Assembly: GCA_009829735.1 (NCBI GenBank)
Contig: CM020620.1
Span: forward strand, 25,886,951-25,950,950
DNA: 64,000 nt
From: Pyropia yezoensis
Lineage: Eukaryota; Rhodophyta; Bangiophyceae; Bangiales; Bangiaceae
Reading direction: 5' to 3'
The position numbers and the translations under genes are program-made. Positions 10,390 to 21,781 of this stretch are shown piece by piece (position 1 is the first letter of the stretch; each line of letters begins with the position of its first letter). The notes under the pieces are model-generated. The model did not search any database and was not told the DNA's origin. It worked only from the letters and a program-made list of their open reading frames with translations.

Positions 10390-12333
10390 ATGGCGACCTC
10401 GGGGGTGGAGACTGACTCCCTTGATGAACGTATGGAGGACACCTCCTACGCTACAGCGCCCGCCGGGACTTCCGGCGGGGGCTCCGCGATCGCTCCGGGG
10501 CATGGGACTCCCGCGCCACCCGAATTTGGGTTGGCGGCGGGATCTCCCCCGGAGGCGGGCCGCGTCATCCCACGTGAGGCCTTGGGACGGTGGTTTTACC
10601 CCGCTTGGCCTCTATATGAGGAGGGGTTGACTGTTCTTCGCTGTGACCGACTTGGCGCAGCGATGGGTCCGGTATGGGATCACCTACGGGAGAAGTATCC
10701 CCGTAGGGTCGGGTTCCCTGCCGGCTTCAGGACGGACCAGTTTGCCTTCCTGGACGATGTGGAAGTCGAAGACGTACAGCGGGCCAAGGCCATGGTGGAC
10801 CGCGGGGGAACTATCCCGGGTCCTGGCGACTTGCCGACCTTTACTTGGGACGCGCTGGCAACTCCCCCCCCGTGCCTTCATGAGGCCGATCCGTACACTC
10901 ATCACTTTGATGTGCGGATGGAGAAGGACTTCCGGCGAGGTCCCTACTTGGTGACCTCGGCTCAACTTGAGTTTCCTCAACAGTCTGCTGCCAGTAAGGA
11001 GCAGTACTATCCGAAGAAGCCCGAGTGGTGGCCTCTAGTTGAGGTCTCCTACGGGTTCCCGGCGTTGCTGCCACGGTTGCTTGACCACTTCGGCTCCGTC
11101 ATGTTGACGGCTGGCCCTGATCACCTGGTGTGGGCCATGTTGGCCACCCAGTGGCTCCTCGAGGCCATGTCGACCTGGGTGTTTTGTGTTCAGCGGCGGG
11201 GGATGCTCTGGCATCTCCCCCTCCGGCTTATCCAAGGTTTGGAACAGCTCACCCCTCAGCTAGTTGCCGAGGGGTGCTCATCAGGACAACTCACTCTACT
11301 TGAGGTGATGCTCCGCCTCCACAATTTTATCGAGTGGGAGAGCATTGAGCACAAATTGCGCCGCCCCACTCGTGGGCCCAAGGACGATGGCGCACTTCGC
11401 CAGTTCGTATGGGTCGCTCGTGAACTTCACGACGGCCGTGTGGTCCTACGAGAGGGGTTGGGCATCGGGGAGTACCCGTATGCCCCGGGGGTGGATTGCC
11501 ACACTGCGCCACCCCCAGACAAGGCCATAGTTATGGCCGTGCCCTCATGTGATGACCATATGACTCAACCCACTGCGGGGGCCCCAAGTCGGGGTCGCAG
11601 TTACACCCGGGTGCCGCCACCTCGGCGTGCCCCTCCGCTTCCTGCTGTCCCCTACCAGCCACACGGGGACATCCCGATTAGCGTGGCCGTTGAGTCGTCC
11701 ACCCCGGTGTCCCCCAACTTGGGGGCCACCCTCCTGACGGTATACCCCAAGTTGGTGTTACCGCCCACGCCTCTCACCTCAGAGATGATGATCACCACGT
11801 TGGTGCGCACCATTTCCTGGTTGGCCGCGTCGACCGCAACCCTTCAAACTTCCGAGACTCCTCAACTTGAGGAGCGCGTTCGTACTGCAGTGGCGACCGC
11901 GAGTTGCGAGTCGGTGGCGGAGTTTATGACGGCCGAGTTGGCTCGCATTGGGGCTATTATGCCCAAGCCAGCCCCACTTGGGCGTGGCAAACGTCGTGCG
12001 AGCCGGGCATACTCGCCTCCTCGCCGTCGTCGCCGACGCTCGCGGCGCTCTCCCTCCGTGTCGGAAGACGAGTTGTCTTACTCCGTCTCGGAGTCCTCGA
12101 CTCCGTCAGAGTCGGAGTCGGTCCGGCGTCTGCGTCGCCAACTTGCGCGCAAGACTAAGCAGAAGAGCTGCCGCGGTCGTCGCCACTTGCGCGACCGTGA
12201 GGGGCGCGGCGGTTCCGACTTGGAGCCGCCGGCCCCGCCGACTGGTGGGGAGCGTTATCGCCGTGTGCCTCGCCGCTCGCCTCCACGTGAGGGCGAGGGC
12301 CGTGGGGTTGGAAAGTCTAGCATGCATGCCTAG
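10390..12333 (+). CDS. Antisense ORF of element A1 (unknown protein, 647 aa)
   Basis: It lies between the 3' LTR and pol, on the strand opposite to gag-pol, and converges on pol with a gap of 111 bp. The ATG at 10390 (GAGCCATGG) is chosen because A2 has the same start and exactly the same length. The N-terminal part includes SLDERMEDTSY. The middle is a globular region of about 300 residues (PAWPLYEEGLTVL, HFGSVMLTAGPDHLVW, GMLWHLPLRLIQGLEQL). The C-terminal 110 residues are rich in Arg/Ser (SPPRRRRRRSRRSPS) and look like a nuclear or RNA-binding tail. The function is unknown. Antisense ORFs in this position are known in some plant Ty3/gypsy elements. Confidence 0.8.
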   Translation: MATSGVETDSLDERMEDTSYATAPAGTSGGGSAIAPGHGTPAPPEFGLAAGSPPEAGRVIPREALGRWFYPAWPLYEEGLTVLRCDRLGAAMGPVWDHLREKYPRRVGFPAGFRTDQFAFLDDVEVEDVQRAKAMVDRGGTIPGPGDLPTFTWDALATPPPCLHEADPYTHHFDVRMEKDFRRGPYLVTSAQLEFPQQSAASKEQYYPKKPEWWPLVEVSYGFPALLPRLLDHFGSVMLTAGPDHLVWAMLATQWLLEAMSTWVFCVQRRGMLWHLPLRLIQGLEQLTPQLVAEGCSSGQLTLLEVMLRLHNFIEWESIEHKLRRPTRGPKDDGALRQFVWVARELHDGRVVLREGLGIGEYPYAPGVDCHTAPPPDKAIVMAVPSCDDHMTQPTAGAPSRGRSYTRVPPPRRAPPLPAVPYQPHGDIPISVAVESSTPVSPNLGATLLTVYPKLVLPPTPLTSEMMITTLVRTISWLAASTATLQTSETPQLEERVRTAVATASCESVAEFMTAELARIGAIMPKPAPLGRGKRRASRAYSPPRRRRRRSRRSPSVSEDELSYSVSESSTPSESESVRRLRRQLARKTKQKSCRGRRHLRDREGRGGSDLEPPAPPTGGERYRRVPRRSPPREGEGRGVGKSSMHA

Positions 12334-12444
12334 TTGGCAGCTGCCTTTGTTGTGAGAGTGTGAGGGTTAGGGCTGTAGTTACAAGCCACTCTGCGTACCA
12401 CTTCGACTTGAAGCACTCTCTTGGCACTGTTGCTCGGCCTTCCC
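12334..12444. promoter_or_regulatory. Convergent 3' gap between antisense ORF and pol (A1)
   Basis: 111 bp separate the two convergent stop codons, the same spacing as in A2. The region must hold the 3' ends of any antisense transcript. I see no obvious polyadenylation signal. Confidence 0.35.
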
Positions 12445-15400
12445 TCACATTGAGGGAGGGCTGTTAGGGTCTATCTCATTCCGGGCACAGTACGCCCGGA
12501 CCTTCTCAGCGGGAAGGTCCTCCACATACTCCCACGTATCATCCTTGGCTTTGTAGCCAAACCAACGCACCCTCAACATGAGGCGGTCAGTGTCTTCATC
12601 CCATCCGTGGTCGATGAACTTATCGAACACGTACTCCTGCGGGCCCTGTTTGGCCGCAGGCAGTGAGGGGAGGCGCCACGCTTCCAATGCACGCGCCCAA
12701 GCTGGGTCGCCTGCAGGCGGTGGTGCAACTTTGACCACTTCCCGTCCGTTCACTGTGCGGGCCCCATCGTCACTTTCGATGGTGAAGCGCCGCCCATCAG
12801 TACGAAGGACCTGGTACGGTCCCTTCGTCTGGAATACCAACTTACCCCCAGTTGGGGTGTGTGAGTGTACCAATACCCAGTCACCCTGCTCGGGGACATG
12901 CTTAGCATTGCGCACCTTTTTGTCAAAGGTACGCTTGTAGCGCTTTTGTGCTTTGTCCATCTCAGCCCTGACTTTAGGGATGAGGTTTTCAAGCCTAGCG
13001 GCGAACTCCGCCTTAGTCTCAATAGGAGTAGGCGTACTGCCACCATCCCCCCTAGTTGGGAGCGACCGCCGCACGGCAATAGACCGCACGCGACGGGGGG
13101 TCACAAAAGCGAGGGGTACTTCCCCTGTAGATGAGTGAACCTGCGAATTGTAGGCAGTCGTAAGAATAGAAGTGTATTGGTGCCACGTTTTCACGTGCTC
13201 ACTCACATAGTGGCGCAGCTGCCGAACAATAGTTTTGTTGAAGCGCTCCACCTGCCCGTTAGTTTGTGGGCGGTAGGGGGCGGCATAGTTTGCCCGCACC
13301 CCGAACATATCCAGCACTCCCTGAAACAGCACAGACGCAAATTGCGGTCCATTGTCCGATAGTGTACTATCCGGAATGCCATACGCGGCAACCCAGTGAT
13401 CTAGGAAGGCTGACACGACCGACATGGCCGTGATCTCTGCCAGTGGGATCGCTCGCGTAAGTTTCGTGAAGCGGTCACAGATAACCAGGAGGTACTGGTT
13501 GCCCTCCTCGGTCACTTGCAGTGGCCCCAAGATGTCCATCGCCAACGCGGCAATGCGCTCCTTGGCCGGGAACAATAGCATAGCCGTAGTAGGCCGCCGT
13601 TCCATCAGACGATTCTGTGCACAACTTGTGCAGGCAGCCACCCAACTGTAGATGTCCACCACCATGGACGGCCAGTAGTACCTGGTCCTCAGGGTCTGGT
13701 ACAGTTTACTAGACCCCAGGTGTCCACCCGTGGGAGCGTTGTGCTCCCTCTCAAGGATACTGTCCTTGAGGGATGCGGGGACGACAAGTTGTTCGGTCCC
13801 CTGGAATACCCCCCTCCTCATGAGGAGGCCATCGTCTCCCAGAAAGAACCGCGTCTCCGCCACTGTATCCAGTGTATCCCTCTGCGACTTGCAGAAGGGA
13901 TCCTCAGCCTGGGCCTTCACCACCTCGTCCAGGGACAGGGGCAAGTACTTCTTGTTCCCGGGCGCCTCGGGGTTCAACACCTGACCCGAGCGCGTGACTA
14001 CCCCCACGATGGGGACGTCCTCATCGACTGGGTTAGTGTCCAGCCCCTCGGTAGGTACCCGAGAGAGGCCGTCGGCAAGGGCATGTTGCCTGCCAGGACG
14101 GTACTCAATATCAAAGTTGAAGGGTGCCAGTCTCACCCTCCACCGGTTGAGACGAGTGTTCGTACAGTCCGTCGTGAAGATGAACTGCAACGCGCGGTGG
14201 TAACAGCGGATGGGGAACTTCTCAACCTCTAGGTAGTGACGAAGTGACGTCACCGCCCACACCACTGCGAGTCCTTCCAACTCGGTGACTCCGTAGTTCT
14301 TCTCGGCCGAGTTCAGCCCCTCGCTGAAGTATCCCACCGGCAAGTACTCCTTGTCTGGCTGCTGCTGAAGCAACGCACAACCAAGTTGGTCGTAGCTAGC
14401 GTCCACATCCAGGATGATGTGGCCTCCCAACCTGGGAATGGCCAGGATAGGGGGCTTCAGCAGAAGGTCCCGAAGAGTCTCAAAGGATTCCTGCTCCACC
14501 CGACTTGGGGGAGGCAGGTTCTTCGGTAGCGTTGAGCTCACTAACTCATTCAACGGTTTCACCACCTTGGCGAAGCCCTGGGTGAAGCGTCGGTACACGT
14601 TACACATCCCGAGGAAGCTCCTCATCTGGGTCTGGGTCCGGGGGTACTGAGCCTTACGTATGGCCCTCAAGTTCTTCTCGTTAACACTGAGACGCCCCGG
14701 ACGGACAACATGTCCCAAGTACTCCACCTCTTGAGTGAAGAGGTGGCACTTACTCGCCTTCAGTGACACACCGGCGTCAGCAAGTAGCTTGAACACCTGG
14801 CCAAGATGGCCAATGTGTTCCTCCGCACTTCGGGAGAACACAATGATATCGTCTAGGTACACGAGACAGATCTGCCACCGTTTTCCGGCCAGAATCATGT
14901 CCATAGCGCGCTGGAAAGTTGCCGGCGCGTTACACAGGCCAAACAGTAGACGCATGCACTGGTAGGTACCACAGCGACTGGTAAAGGTAGTTTTATGCCT
15001 GTCCTCCGGGGCAATGGGAATTTGCCAGTACCCCGCGTTACAGTCCAGGGTAGAGAACACGTTCGCCTCCCCCAGAGAGTCCAGACAGTCGTCCATCCTA
15101 GGTAGGGGATAACTGTCCTTCACCGTGCTCTCGTTGAGCTTGCGGTAGTCGATACAGAACCGTGAGGTCCCATCAACGTTGGGGACGATAACCACCGGAC
15201 TCGCCCACTCGGCGTTGCTGGCCTCGATCACATCGAGGGCCTCCATGCGAGCAACTTGCTCCTTAACGAGGGCCCTTGAACGGGGTCCTTCCCTATACGG
15301 TTGTTGGCGTATAGGGGGTGCACCGGGCTTCAACTCGATCCGGTGTTGGGTGGCTCTCATGAGTCCCAATTGACCATCCCACAACTTGTGATATTGGTCC

Positions 15401-17453
15401 AAGAGGCGTTCAACTTGAACCCTCAACCTGGGGGGAACACCCTCCATGTTCACATGGGGCCGAGGAGAGGCGGCCGACTTGGCTTGACGCTTCTCCTTTT
15501 CGGACTTCGGGTCGCTACTTGCGCCCGCGTTGAGGGTGACCGCTACTACCGGTCCCTCATGATGGTCGATATAGCCGAACTTGGCTCCCGACTTGAAGTA
15601 CTTGGGCGTCGGACTCAGGTTCATAACCTGGATCCTCCACGGGACCCCGGCTTTGGAGTCCATCGTGCCAAGGGCAGCATGCACTTGGTGCTTGCGAGCA
15701 AGACGGGGGTTAGGGTGCACCAACCCGTTCCCCGAAAAATCAGTTACACCGTCAACGTGCGCCACCGAGTTGGGGGGCAACGTGACTTTACGGGCTAAAC
15801 GCAGGGTAACAGTAAACCCTTCCCTCACAGAGCAAACAGGCTTCGACTGTGAGACTGTCACAGGAGCCACAGACTTTGCCTTACCAAGAATGGGGATGGT
15901 CTCCCCATTCATCAACCTGACCCAATACTCAGGGCCACAAATCAAAGGCACTTGTGTTACAACATAGGGGGTACCCAGAAGCAGGGGTACCGATATATTC
16001 TCAACTACTCCATAGGTCACGTCGACCTCATGGGTCCCCAACCTAGTTGGTAGGGTCACGGCACCAACGATGGGAAGTACCCCACCATTGATATCGATCA
16101 GATGGTCAGCTTTAAACTTCCAGAGTTGGAGCTTCATCTCCTTAGGTAGTAGCGACTTGCGTATGAAGGAGGCTCCTGACCCGGTATCAAGTACAATACG
16201 GGCACAACAGGCACGGCCGGGGGTTTGTTGCACCCGTCCAGCCAGCTTACGGGCTCGCTCCGCAATGGACAACTCGTCCTCCGCCTCTTCCTGATGGGCT
16301 TGCGTAAACTCCTCGACTTGAGAAGCCAACGCTGCCTCATCAACCATGGCTCTCAACAACCAGTTGACGAGCTCCAAATAGGACGTCACCTCCCCGGCGC
16401 CTCCACTTGAGGAGCTGGGCATGACGGACATAAGTTCTGTCCGCAGGTCTCCCTTCGTAAACTCCTGTAGCATGTAGAAAGCCATGCCTTCACTTATGGC
16501 ATTGTCGTCACAGGCTTTTGTGAAACGACGTTGGAACTCAAAGACACGGAGGGGGGGAGTTCCATCCCACTCCGCTTTGTGCCCAAAAGAGTTAAGTGCA
16601 TTCTTCTTGGCACGGCCCATGGCTCGGGCCTGGTCAGGACCATACGCCACCGACCTATTGTGGAGGGCGTAGGTCTCACAGTCAAAGATCCTCTGGTAGA
16701 CCGGGTTGGCTACCTGGATCTTGGGCGGCACCTCACGTTGAGGGAACAGCCGCTGAGGCACTGGGGCAAGTTCACCCTCAGTGCCCATAGTCTGGCGCGG
16801 CGCGCTTGGTGTAGCCGCCGGCGTTTCCGAGGGGAACTCCCCCGTGAAGGGCGTACTCCCCACCGAGTATTGTGTGGCTCCCTTGATGGGAGTCACAGGT
16901 GTCGCCCCCTGTTCAGGGCGACCCGAGATAGGCGTGAGGGGGGATTCCCCCTGCGCCTGCGGGCTCGAAAGCCCGGATCCGGTCTGGACATTTAGGCCAT
17001 CTGGCACACTCGCCACAATCTGATTCAGAACAGTATTCGTCATCGTGACCACCAGGTCCGGCAAAGTCTGCCGCAACACATTGGTCGCCTCCCGACGGAC
17101 AGTTTCCGCGAGGAGGGGATTGACGACTCCAGTTGAGTCTCGGTCCGCCTCCGGGAGTCCACCTGAGGGGTAACCACGTTCCTCAGGGGTCTCAACCGGG
17201 GGCATGGGCGCGAGCCCATCACCGACCAACGGAGGTCCGCCGTCCTCCGAAAGCCTAGTTGGCGACGGCTCCAAGCCAAAGTTGGCTCCAACCCGAGTGG
17301 AACCCGCGGGGACAGTCCTCACCCCTTGGGACGTTCCTGTTGAGTATACCACACGGTGGCCAGACTTCGGCCCACCCACATCAGAAGTGTCACCCGAGTT
17401 AACTCCCGACTGAGTCGGGGTGGCCTGTTGCCCGCCCGCACTTCCAGTCCTGC
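12445..17453 (-). pseudogene. Fused gag-pol of element A1
   Basis: A single open frame runs from truncated gag (GGQQATPTQSGVN) into protease, reverse transcriptase, RNase H, integrase and chromodomain. At RKLAGRVQ, gag sequence matching A2 up to 21174 joins pol sequence matching A2 from 21963. The missing 788 bp contain the end of gag, the zinc knuckle and the frameshift site, and the loss happens to restore a common frame. Protease keeps LDTGSG and RT keeps YLDD. The gag start is absent because the homology stops at 17453; the open frame continues to 17532 in unrelated DNA, without an ATG. Confidence 0.85.
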
Positions 17454-19240
17454 AGACGTGGTGGCCTATACCAAGCGACACGGGATTGAGGGGACGGCGG
17501 TGGGCCGGACCAAGCTGAGCCGACAAGGACAAGAAAGGTCCGGGGAGGACGACGAGGCAAGATCGGACCAGACGGACGCTGAGGAGACTCGGACCAGCTA
17601 GGAGTCGGAGTAGCCCGGACGTGGTTCCATTCTGTACAGGTCACCAGCCGGCGACCGGTTCGCCAGATGCACATCATCAAGAACGACGTTCATCACCCCG
17701 CGCCGGCCCCGTCGACCTCTCTCTGAAAGAGCCCCGCCAGTACCGATGAGGCCTACCGGAAACTACCCCCCCTTTCGACCGGCGCAGGCGATCTGACCCG
17801 GCGTTACCCTCCGCTCGGACGGGCGCCGGTTGCCCCTTGCGTCGTGGACACCCCGGTGCCAGCCTGGGTGTTGACTTGGGCACCGTGGCACGGCGGGCGA
17901 CCGGGCGGATGACGGACCAGAGGGGCAACCAGTGGGGACCAGTCGGCTGGATAGCCCAGGCGATGTTGGTCATCTTTGGTCTTCCAAAGATTTTATGATG
18001 GGGGGCTACTGTGGTGCCACCACCGTCGTGACGCCCATCTTCTTTGCGAGATTCTTCACCGTCGGAAACGCGTCTTCTTCCCAGAGCATTTGACCGGATT
18101 GACGGGGTTGCCACGGGATCGAATCAAGAAGGGTTTTATATGACGTTGCAGCGCTCGGACGACTATCAGTGCTTACAGCAAACCGCTCTCCCTCACTGCC
18201 CCCCCCCCGACTAACCGGACGCCCGGACGTCTCCCCCCGGTTGGTGGCGACGACCCGGCGCTTGCCGGATTCCTGGGGGCTGGTGCCGGCGTAGCTGGAG
18301 CGGTTGACCTTGTGCTGGTAGATACCAGGACGACGGGTGGACGACCTGGCGCTGGTGGACGCTCCGGACACTTAGACCCTCTTGCCGCCCCTCCCGCCCG
18401 GCCGGCACCCCTCCCGGTTGTCGACCCCCTCGTGCATGTCGAGCCCTGGTACTCGTTGTGTCGTCCGAGAGGCGCCGATCCGGCGGGCGATGACCGTCTT
18501 GCTCGCGTGGTCTGGTGCCCGCCTACCGGTAATGCCGTCGTCCTTGCCGCGCCGGGCTTGCCCTCTTGTTCCGGATACCCGCGCTGGCCGACCGGGCGTT
18601 CGTCCCCATCCTGATCATCTTCACCGGGGGAGACCTTGGCGGACGGGTGGGCCGGGACCGGCGCGGACCGTGACGAACATCCAGTACCAGTGACGCTACG
18701 AGAACCAGTCAAGCACGAGGAGGACGGGGGTCACCACGGCAGGGAGCGAGCGGATCGGCCGGCGACCAGGTCAGGAGCTGGTGAGGACAAGGACAACGGA
18801 CACCCAGCACCAGCGCGACCCTACCCTCTCCCCCTCTCCCGTCCCCTCCAATCGTCCGGCACCCCTTGACGCTTACCTGCCTGGTGCGCCGGCGCCGGTT
18901 GCACGTCGACGCGTCGCGCTGCCGGAAGGACCAACGCCGGGCGACGCCGAAGAGGCCCGGGGCCGGGGCCGGGGCGGACACGGGAGGAGGCCAGGAGGAG
19001 GACGAGGGTACGGGGCTACCCCGGGGTGCCGCCACCCCAGGACGGAGATGCCCTACGCCGGCGCGGCCCGAGGACGTGCCGGTACCGGGAGGAAGCTATG
19101 TAGCATCCGGCGGCGCCCCCCCCGGACGGCCCCGGACCCGGCAGGACCAGCAGGCGCAGGGCATACCCGTGGCGGGGGGGTGGCGGTTGCTGGACGGCGG
19201 TCGCAGGGCGGAACGGGCGCGAGGTGCCGGCGAAAGATCC
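17454..19240. other. Unassigned spacer between inverted elements A1 and A2
   Basis: 1.8 kb of GC-rich DNA begins abruptly where A1 homology ends. Frames are present on both strands; the most protein-like is on the minus strand ending near 18006 (SIPWQPRQSGQMLWEEDAF, then TVKNLAKKMGVTTVVAPQ). I recognize no family. It may be the remnant of another element or host DNA. Confidence 0.4.
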
Positions 19241-19245
19241 GGTCA
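19241..19245 (+). repeat. Target-site duplication of A2, left copy
   Basis: GTCAC directly before the 5' LTR. The same 5 bases follow the 3' LTR at 28624-28628. Confidence 0.9.
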
Positions 19246-19715
19246 CTGTGGCAGTATTGACCCCCAGGTAGTGGGGCAACACGTGCCATGCAAGGGGCGG
19301 CAGGCCACTAGCCTGATCCGTTCCTCCCCCTGCATTTGGGTCCATATTCCCTAAGTTTGGGATAGTTAGCTTAGTAGTAAATCCAACTTGGATTTGAGGG
19401 TTTTCTGCATTTATCGTCTTGAATTTTCGTGTGGCCCGGTGGGCAGGTGCTGGGGTGGGAGATTCTGAGTGGCGAGATTCTGAGTGGACCCTGGGGGGAT
19501 AAGAGGAGGGACAGCGGGGCTTGGCCCTGCGTCCCCGTCCCGACCAAGAAACTGTTGGACCATACACCATCCTTTTGTTCGTCCGTGGGGGGTTTGCCCC
19601 ACAACAGGGACAGAGTGTGTGCGACTTGCACTTCTTCCGGTTCCCCCGACACGGGAGGCAGCCCTGGCACACCGCCCCAACTTGGGTGCCGTGTGTGCTT
19701 GTGGTTTGTGCCACA
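19246..19715 (+). repeat. 5' LTR of A2
   Basis: Begins TGTGGCAG and ends TGCCACA. It contains palindromes with the CAACTTG core at 19379-19395 and 19676-19686. It would supply promoter and polyadenylation signals; no clear TATA box was identified. Confidence 0.95.
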
Positions 19716-19717
19716 TT

Positions 19718-19735
19718 TGGTGGAGCAGCAGGGGA
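19718..19735 (+). other. Primer-binding site of A2
   Basis: TGGTGGAGCAGCAGGGGA begins 2 bases after the LTR. TGG pairs with a tRNA CCA end; the implied tRNA has discriminator A and acceptor 3' strand CTGCTCC. The same site follows the C-family LTR. The tRNA identity was not determined. Confidence 0.8.
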
Positions 19736-19834
19736 CAGAGGTAAACTTTACCTCCGGGTGCACCCGGGTGTAGGGGGCCCTCTGTCTCAGAGGAACGGTG
19801 GTCTTGGACCGTGTCATACGGATCGTCAACCAAC

Positions 19835-21781
19835 ATGGCTATCTCGGACCCCCCGTCGTCCGGGGAGTACACGGGTGACGCACGTACTTCAGTGCCTTCG
19901 AATACTGGTGAGACACAGGTGGGTTTACCTGGGGTCGCAGAGGGACTAGAGGTCCCTCAAGCCAGCAGGACTGGAAGTACGGGCGGGCAACAGGCCACCC
20001 CGACTCAGTCGGGAGTTAACTCGGGTGACACTTCTGATGTGGGTGGGCCGAAGTCTGGCCACCGCGTGGTATACTCAACGGGAACGTCCCAAGGGGTGAG
20101 GACTGTCCCCGCGGGTTCCACTCGGGTTGGAGCCAACTTTGGCTTGGAGCCGTCGCCAACTAGGCTTTCGGAGGACGGCGGACCTCCGTTGGTCGGTGAT
20201 GGGCTCGCGCCCAGGCCCCCGGTTGAAACCCCTGAGGAACGTGGTTACCCCTCAGGTGGACTCCCGGAGGCGGACCGAGACTCAACTGGAGTCGTCAATC
20301 CCCTCCTCGCGGAAACTGTCCGTCGGGAGGCGACCAATGTGTTGCGGCAGACTTTGCCGGACCTGGTGGTCACGATGACGAATACTGTTCTGAATCAGAT
20401 TGTGGCGAGTGTGCCAGATGGCCTAAATGTCCAGACCGGATCCGGGCTTTCGAGCCCACAGGCGCAGGGGGAATCTCTCCTGACGCCTACCTCGGGTCGC
20501 CCTGAACTGGGGGCGACACCTGTGACTCCCAACGAGGGAGCCACACCATACGCGGTGGGACGTACGCCCTTCACGGGGGAGTTCCCCTCGGAAACGCCGG
20601 CGGCTACACCAAGCGCGCCGCGCCGGACTACAGGCACTGAGAGTGAACTTACCCCAGTGCCACAGCGGCTGTTCCCTCAACGTGAGGTGCCGCCCAAGAT
20701 CCAGGTAGCCAACCCGGTCTACCAGAGGATCTTTGACTGTGAGACCTACGCCCTCCACAATAGGTCGGTGGCGTATGGTCCTGACCAGGACCGAGCCATG
20801 GGCCGTGCCAAGAAGAATGCACTTAACTCTTTTGGGCACAAAGCGGAGTGGGACGGAACTCCCCCCCTCCGTGTCTTTGAGTTCCTACGTCGTTTCACAA
20901 AAGCCTGTGACGACAATGCCATAAGTGAAGGCATGGCTTTTTACATGCTACAGGAGTTTACGAAGGGAGACCTGCGGACAGAACTTATGTCCGTCATGCC
21001 CAGCTCCTCAAGTGGAGGCGCTGGGGAGGTGACGTCCTATTTGGAGCTCGTCAACTGGTTGTTGAGAGCCATGGTTGATGAGGCAGCGTTGGCTTCTCAG
21101 GTCGAGGAGTTTACGCAAGCCCATCAGGAAGAGGCGGAGGACGAGTTGTCCTTTGCGGAGCGAGTCCGTAAGCTCAACAATCTTTGTGGGTTTCTTCATC
21201 CACAAGCTGTGGTGAAGAGTCGGTTTGTGGAGGGACTCCATTGGTCAGTCCGGATGGAGACCCGGGAGCATAACACTACCCGGGCGACCCTGGCCGAGTT
21301 GGCCAGGTTCGCCTATCGCAGAGGCGAGACCTACCGCAAGTTGCGGGAGGAACAACGCCAGGAGCGTCAGGCCGAGTTGGCCAAGGAACGGGAGGAGGCG
21401 CGCCAGGCCCGAGCGTTGAGAGAGGCACGCCGAATCCGCAAGGAGAGGGTGGTAGCTGCCGTGGGAACTTCCCAGGGTATCCCTTCGTCTTCCCCAGTTG
21501 GGAAGACCCCTCCGGGAACTGACAATCGGTGTTGGAACTGCAACTCCGATGGACACTGGGCATATGATTGCCCCAAGCTGAGTAAGCGCATCCAACAACT
21601 TGTTAGGAATGCGAGTAAGAAGACGGCTACGAACGAAGTACGTTCACGCCGCGAGGGTGGGTCTCGACCGGTCGTTGCGGTCGCCGCACCCTCGGCGGAG
21701 GAGGCGGACACGTCGTCCTCGGACTCGTCGTCTTCCTCCCCGCCCTCAGATTCGGACGCCAAGTCGGCGGGAAACGAATGA
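19835..21781 (+). CDS. gag: Gag polyprotein of A2 (648 aa)
   Basis: Structural protein that forms the virus-like particle and binds element RNA. The ATG at 19835 (CCAACATGG) is chosen because element D starts at the same residue (MAxSDPPSSGEY). The N-terminal 300 residues are Pro/Thr/Gly-rich and disordered. A retrotransposon Gag domain follows (EWDGTPPLRVFEF, AFYMLQEFTKGDLRTEL, ELARFAYRRGETYR), then a charged Arg/Glu stretch and one CX2CX4HX4C zinc knuckle, CWNCNSDGHWAYDC, at about residue 565. The end is Ser/Asp-rich. The stop TGA overlaps the pol ATG (ATGA). Confidence 0.92.
   Translation: MAISDPPSSGEYTGDARTSVPSNTGETQVGLPGVAEGLEVPQASRTGSTGGQQATPTQSGVNSGDTSDVGGPKSGHRVVYSTGTSQGVRTVPAGSTRVGANFGLEPSPTRLSEDGGPPLVGDGLAPRPPVETPEERGYPSGGLPEADRDSTGVVNPLLAETVRREATNVLRQTLPDLVVTMTNTVLNQIVASVPDGLNVQTGSGLSSPQAQGESLLTPTSGRPELGATPVTPNEGATPYAVGRTPFTGEFPSETPAATPSAPRRTTGTESELTPVPQRLFPQREVPPKIQVANPVYQRIFDCETYALHNRSVAYGPDQDRAMGRAKKNALNSFGHKAEWDGTPPLRVFEFLRRFTKACDDNAISEGMAFYMLQEFTKGDLRTELMSVMPSSSSGGAGEVTSYLELVNWLLRAMVDEAALASQVEEFTQAHQEEAEDELSFAERVRKLNNLCGFLHPQAVVKSRFVEGLHWSVRMETREHNTTRATLAELARFAYRRGETYRKLREEQRQERQAELAKEREEARQARALREARRIRKERVVAAVGTSQGIPSSSPVGKTPPGTDNRCWNCNSDGHWAYDCPKLSKRIQQLVRNASKKTATNEVRSRREGGSRPVVAVAAPSAEEADTSSSDSSSSSPPSDSDAKSAGNE
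21769..21775 (+). promoter_or_regulatory. Predicted -1 frameshift site GGGAAAC (A2)
   Basis: The heptamer is phased G_GGA_AAC in the gag frame, one codon (GAA) before the stop. A 6-bp stem, CCGTTG (21782-21787) with CAACGG (21809-21814), begins 6 bases later, at the spacing typical for -1 frameshifting. A shift here moves ribosomes exactly into the pol frame. Confidence 0.7.

Larger units (their letters stand above)
9583..17453 (-). mobile_element. Ty3/gypsy element A1, 5'-truncated
   Basis: Second copy of the A family, lying in inverted orientation to A2. It keeps the 3' LTR, polypurine tract, antisense ORF and pol. Homology to A2 stops at about 17453, so the 5' LTR, leader and gag N-terminus are missing. 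Relative to A2 it also lacks 788 bp at the gag-pol junction. It cannot move by itself. Confidence 0.9.

Noticed and set aside
17454-17532. Extension of the A1 gag-pol frame to 17532
   Set aside because: Homology to A2 gag stops at 17453 and the extension has no ATG; it is flanking DNA in an open frame.
19811-19834. Earlier GTG start for A2 gag
   Set aside because: The ATG at 19835 has a good context and matches the start in D.
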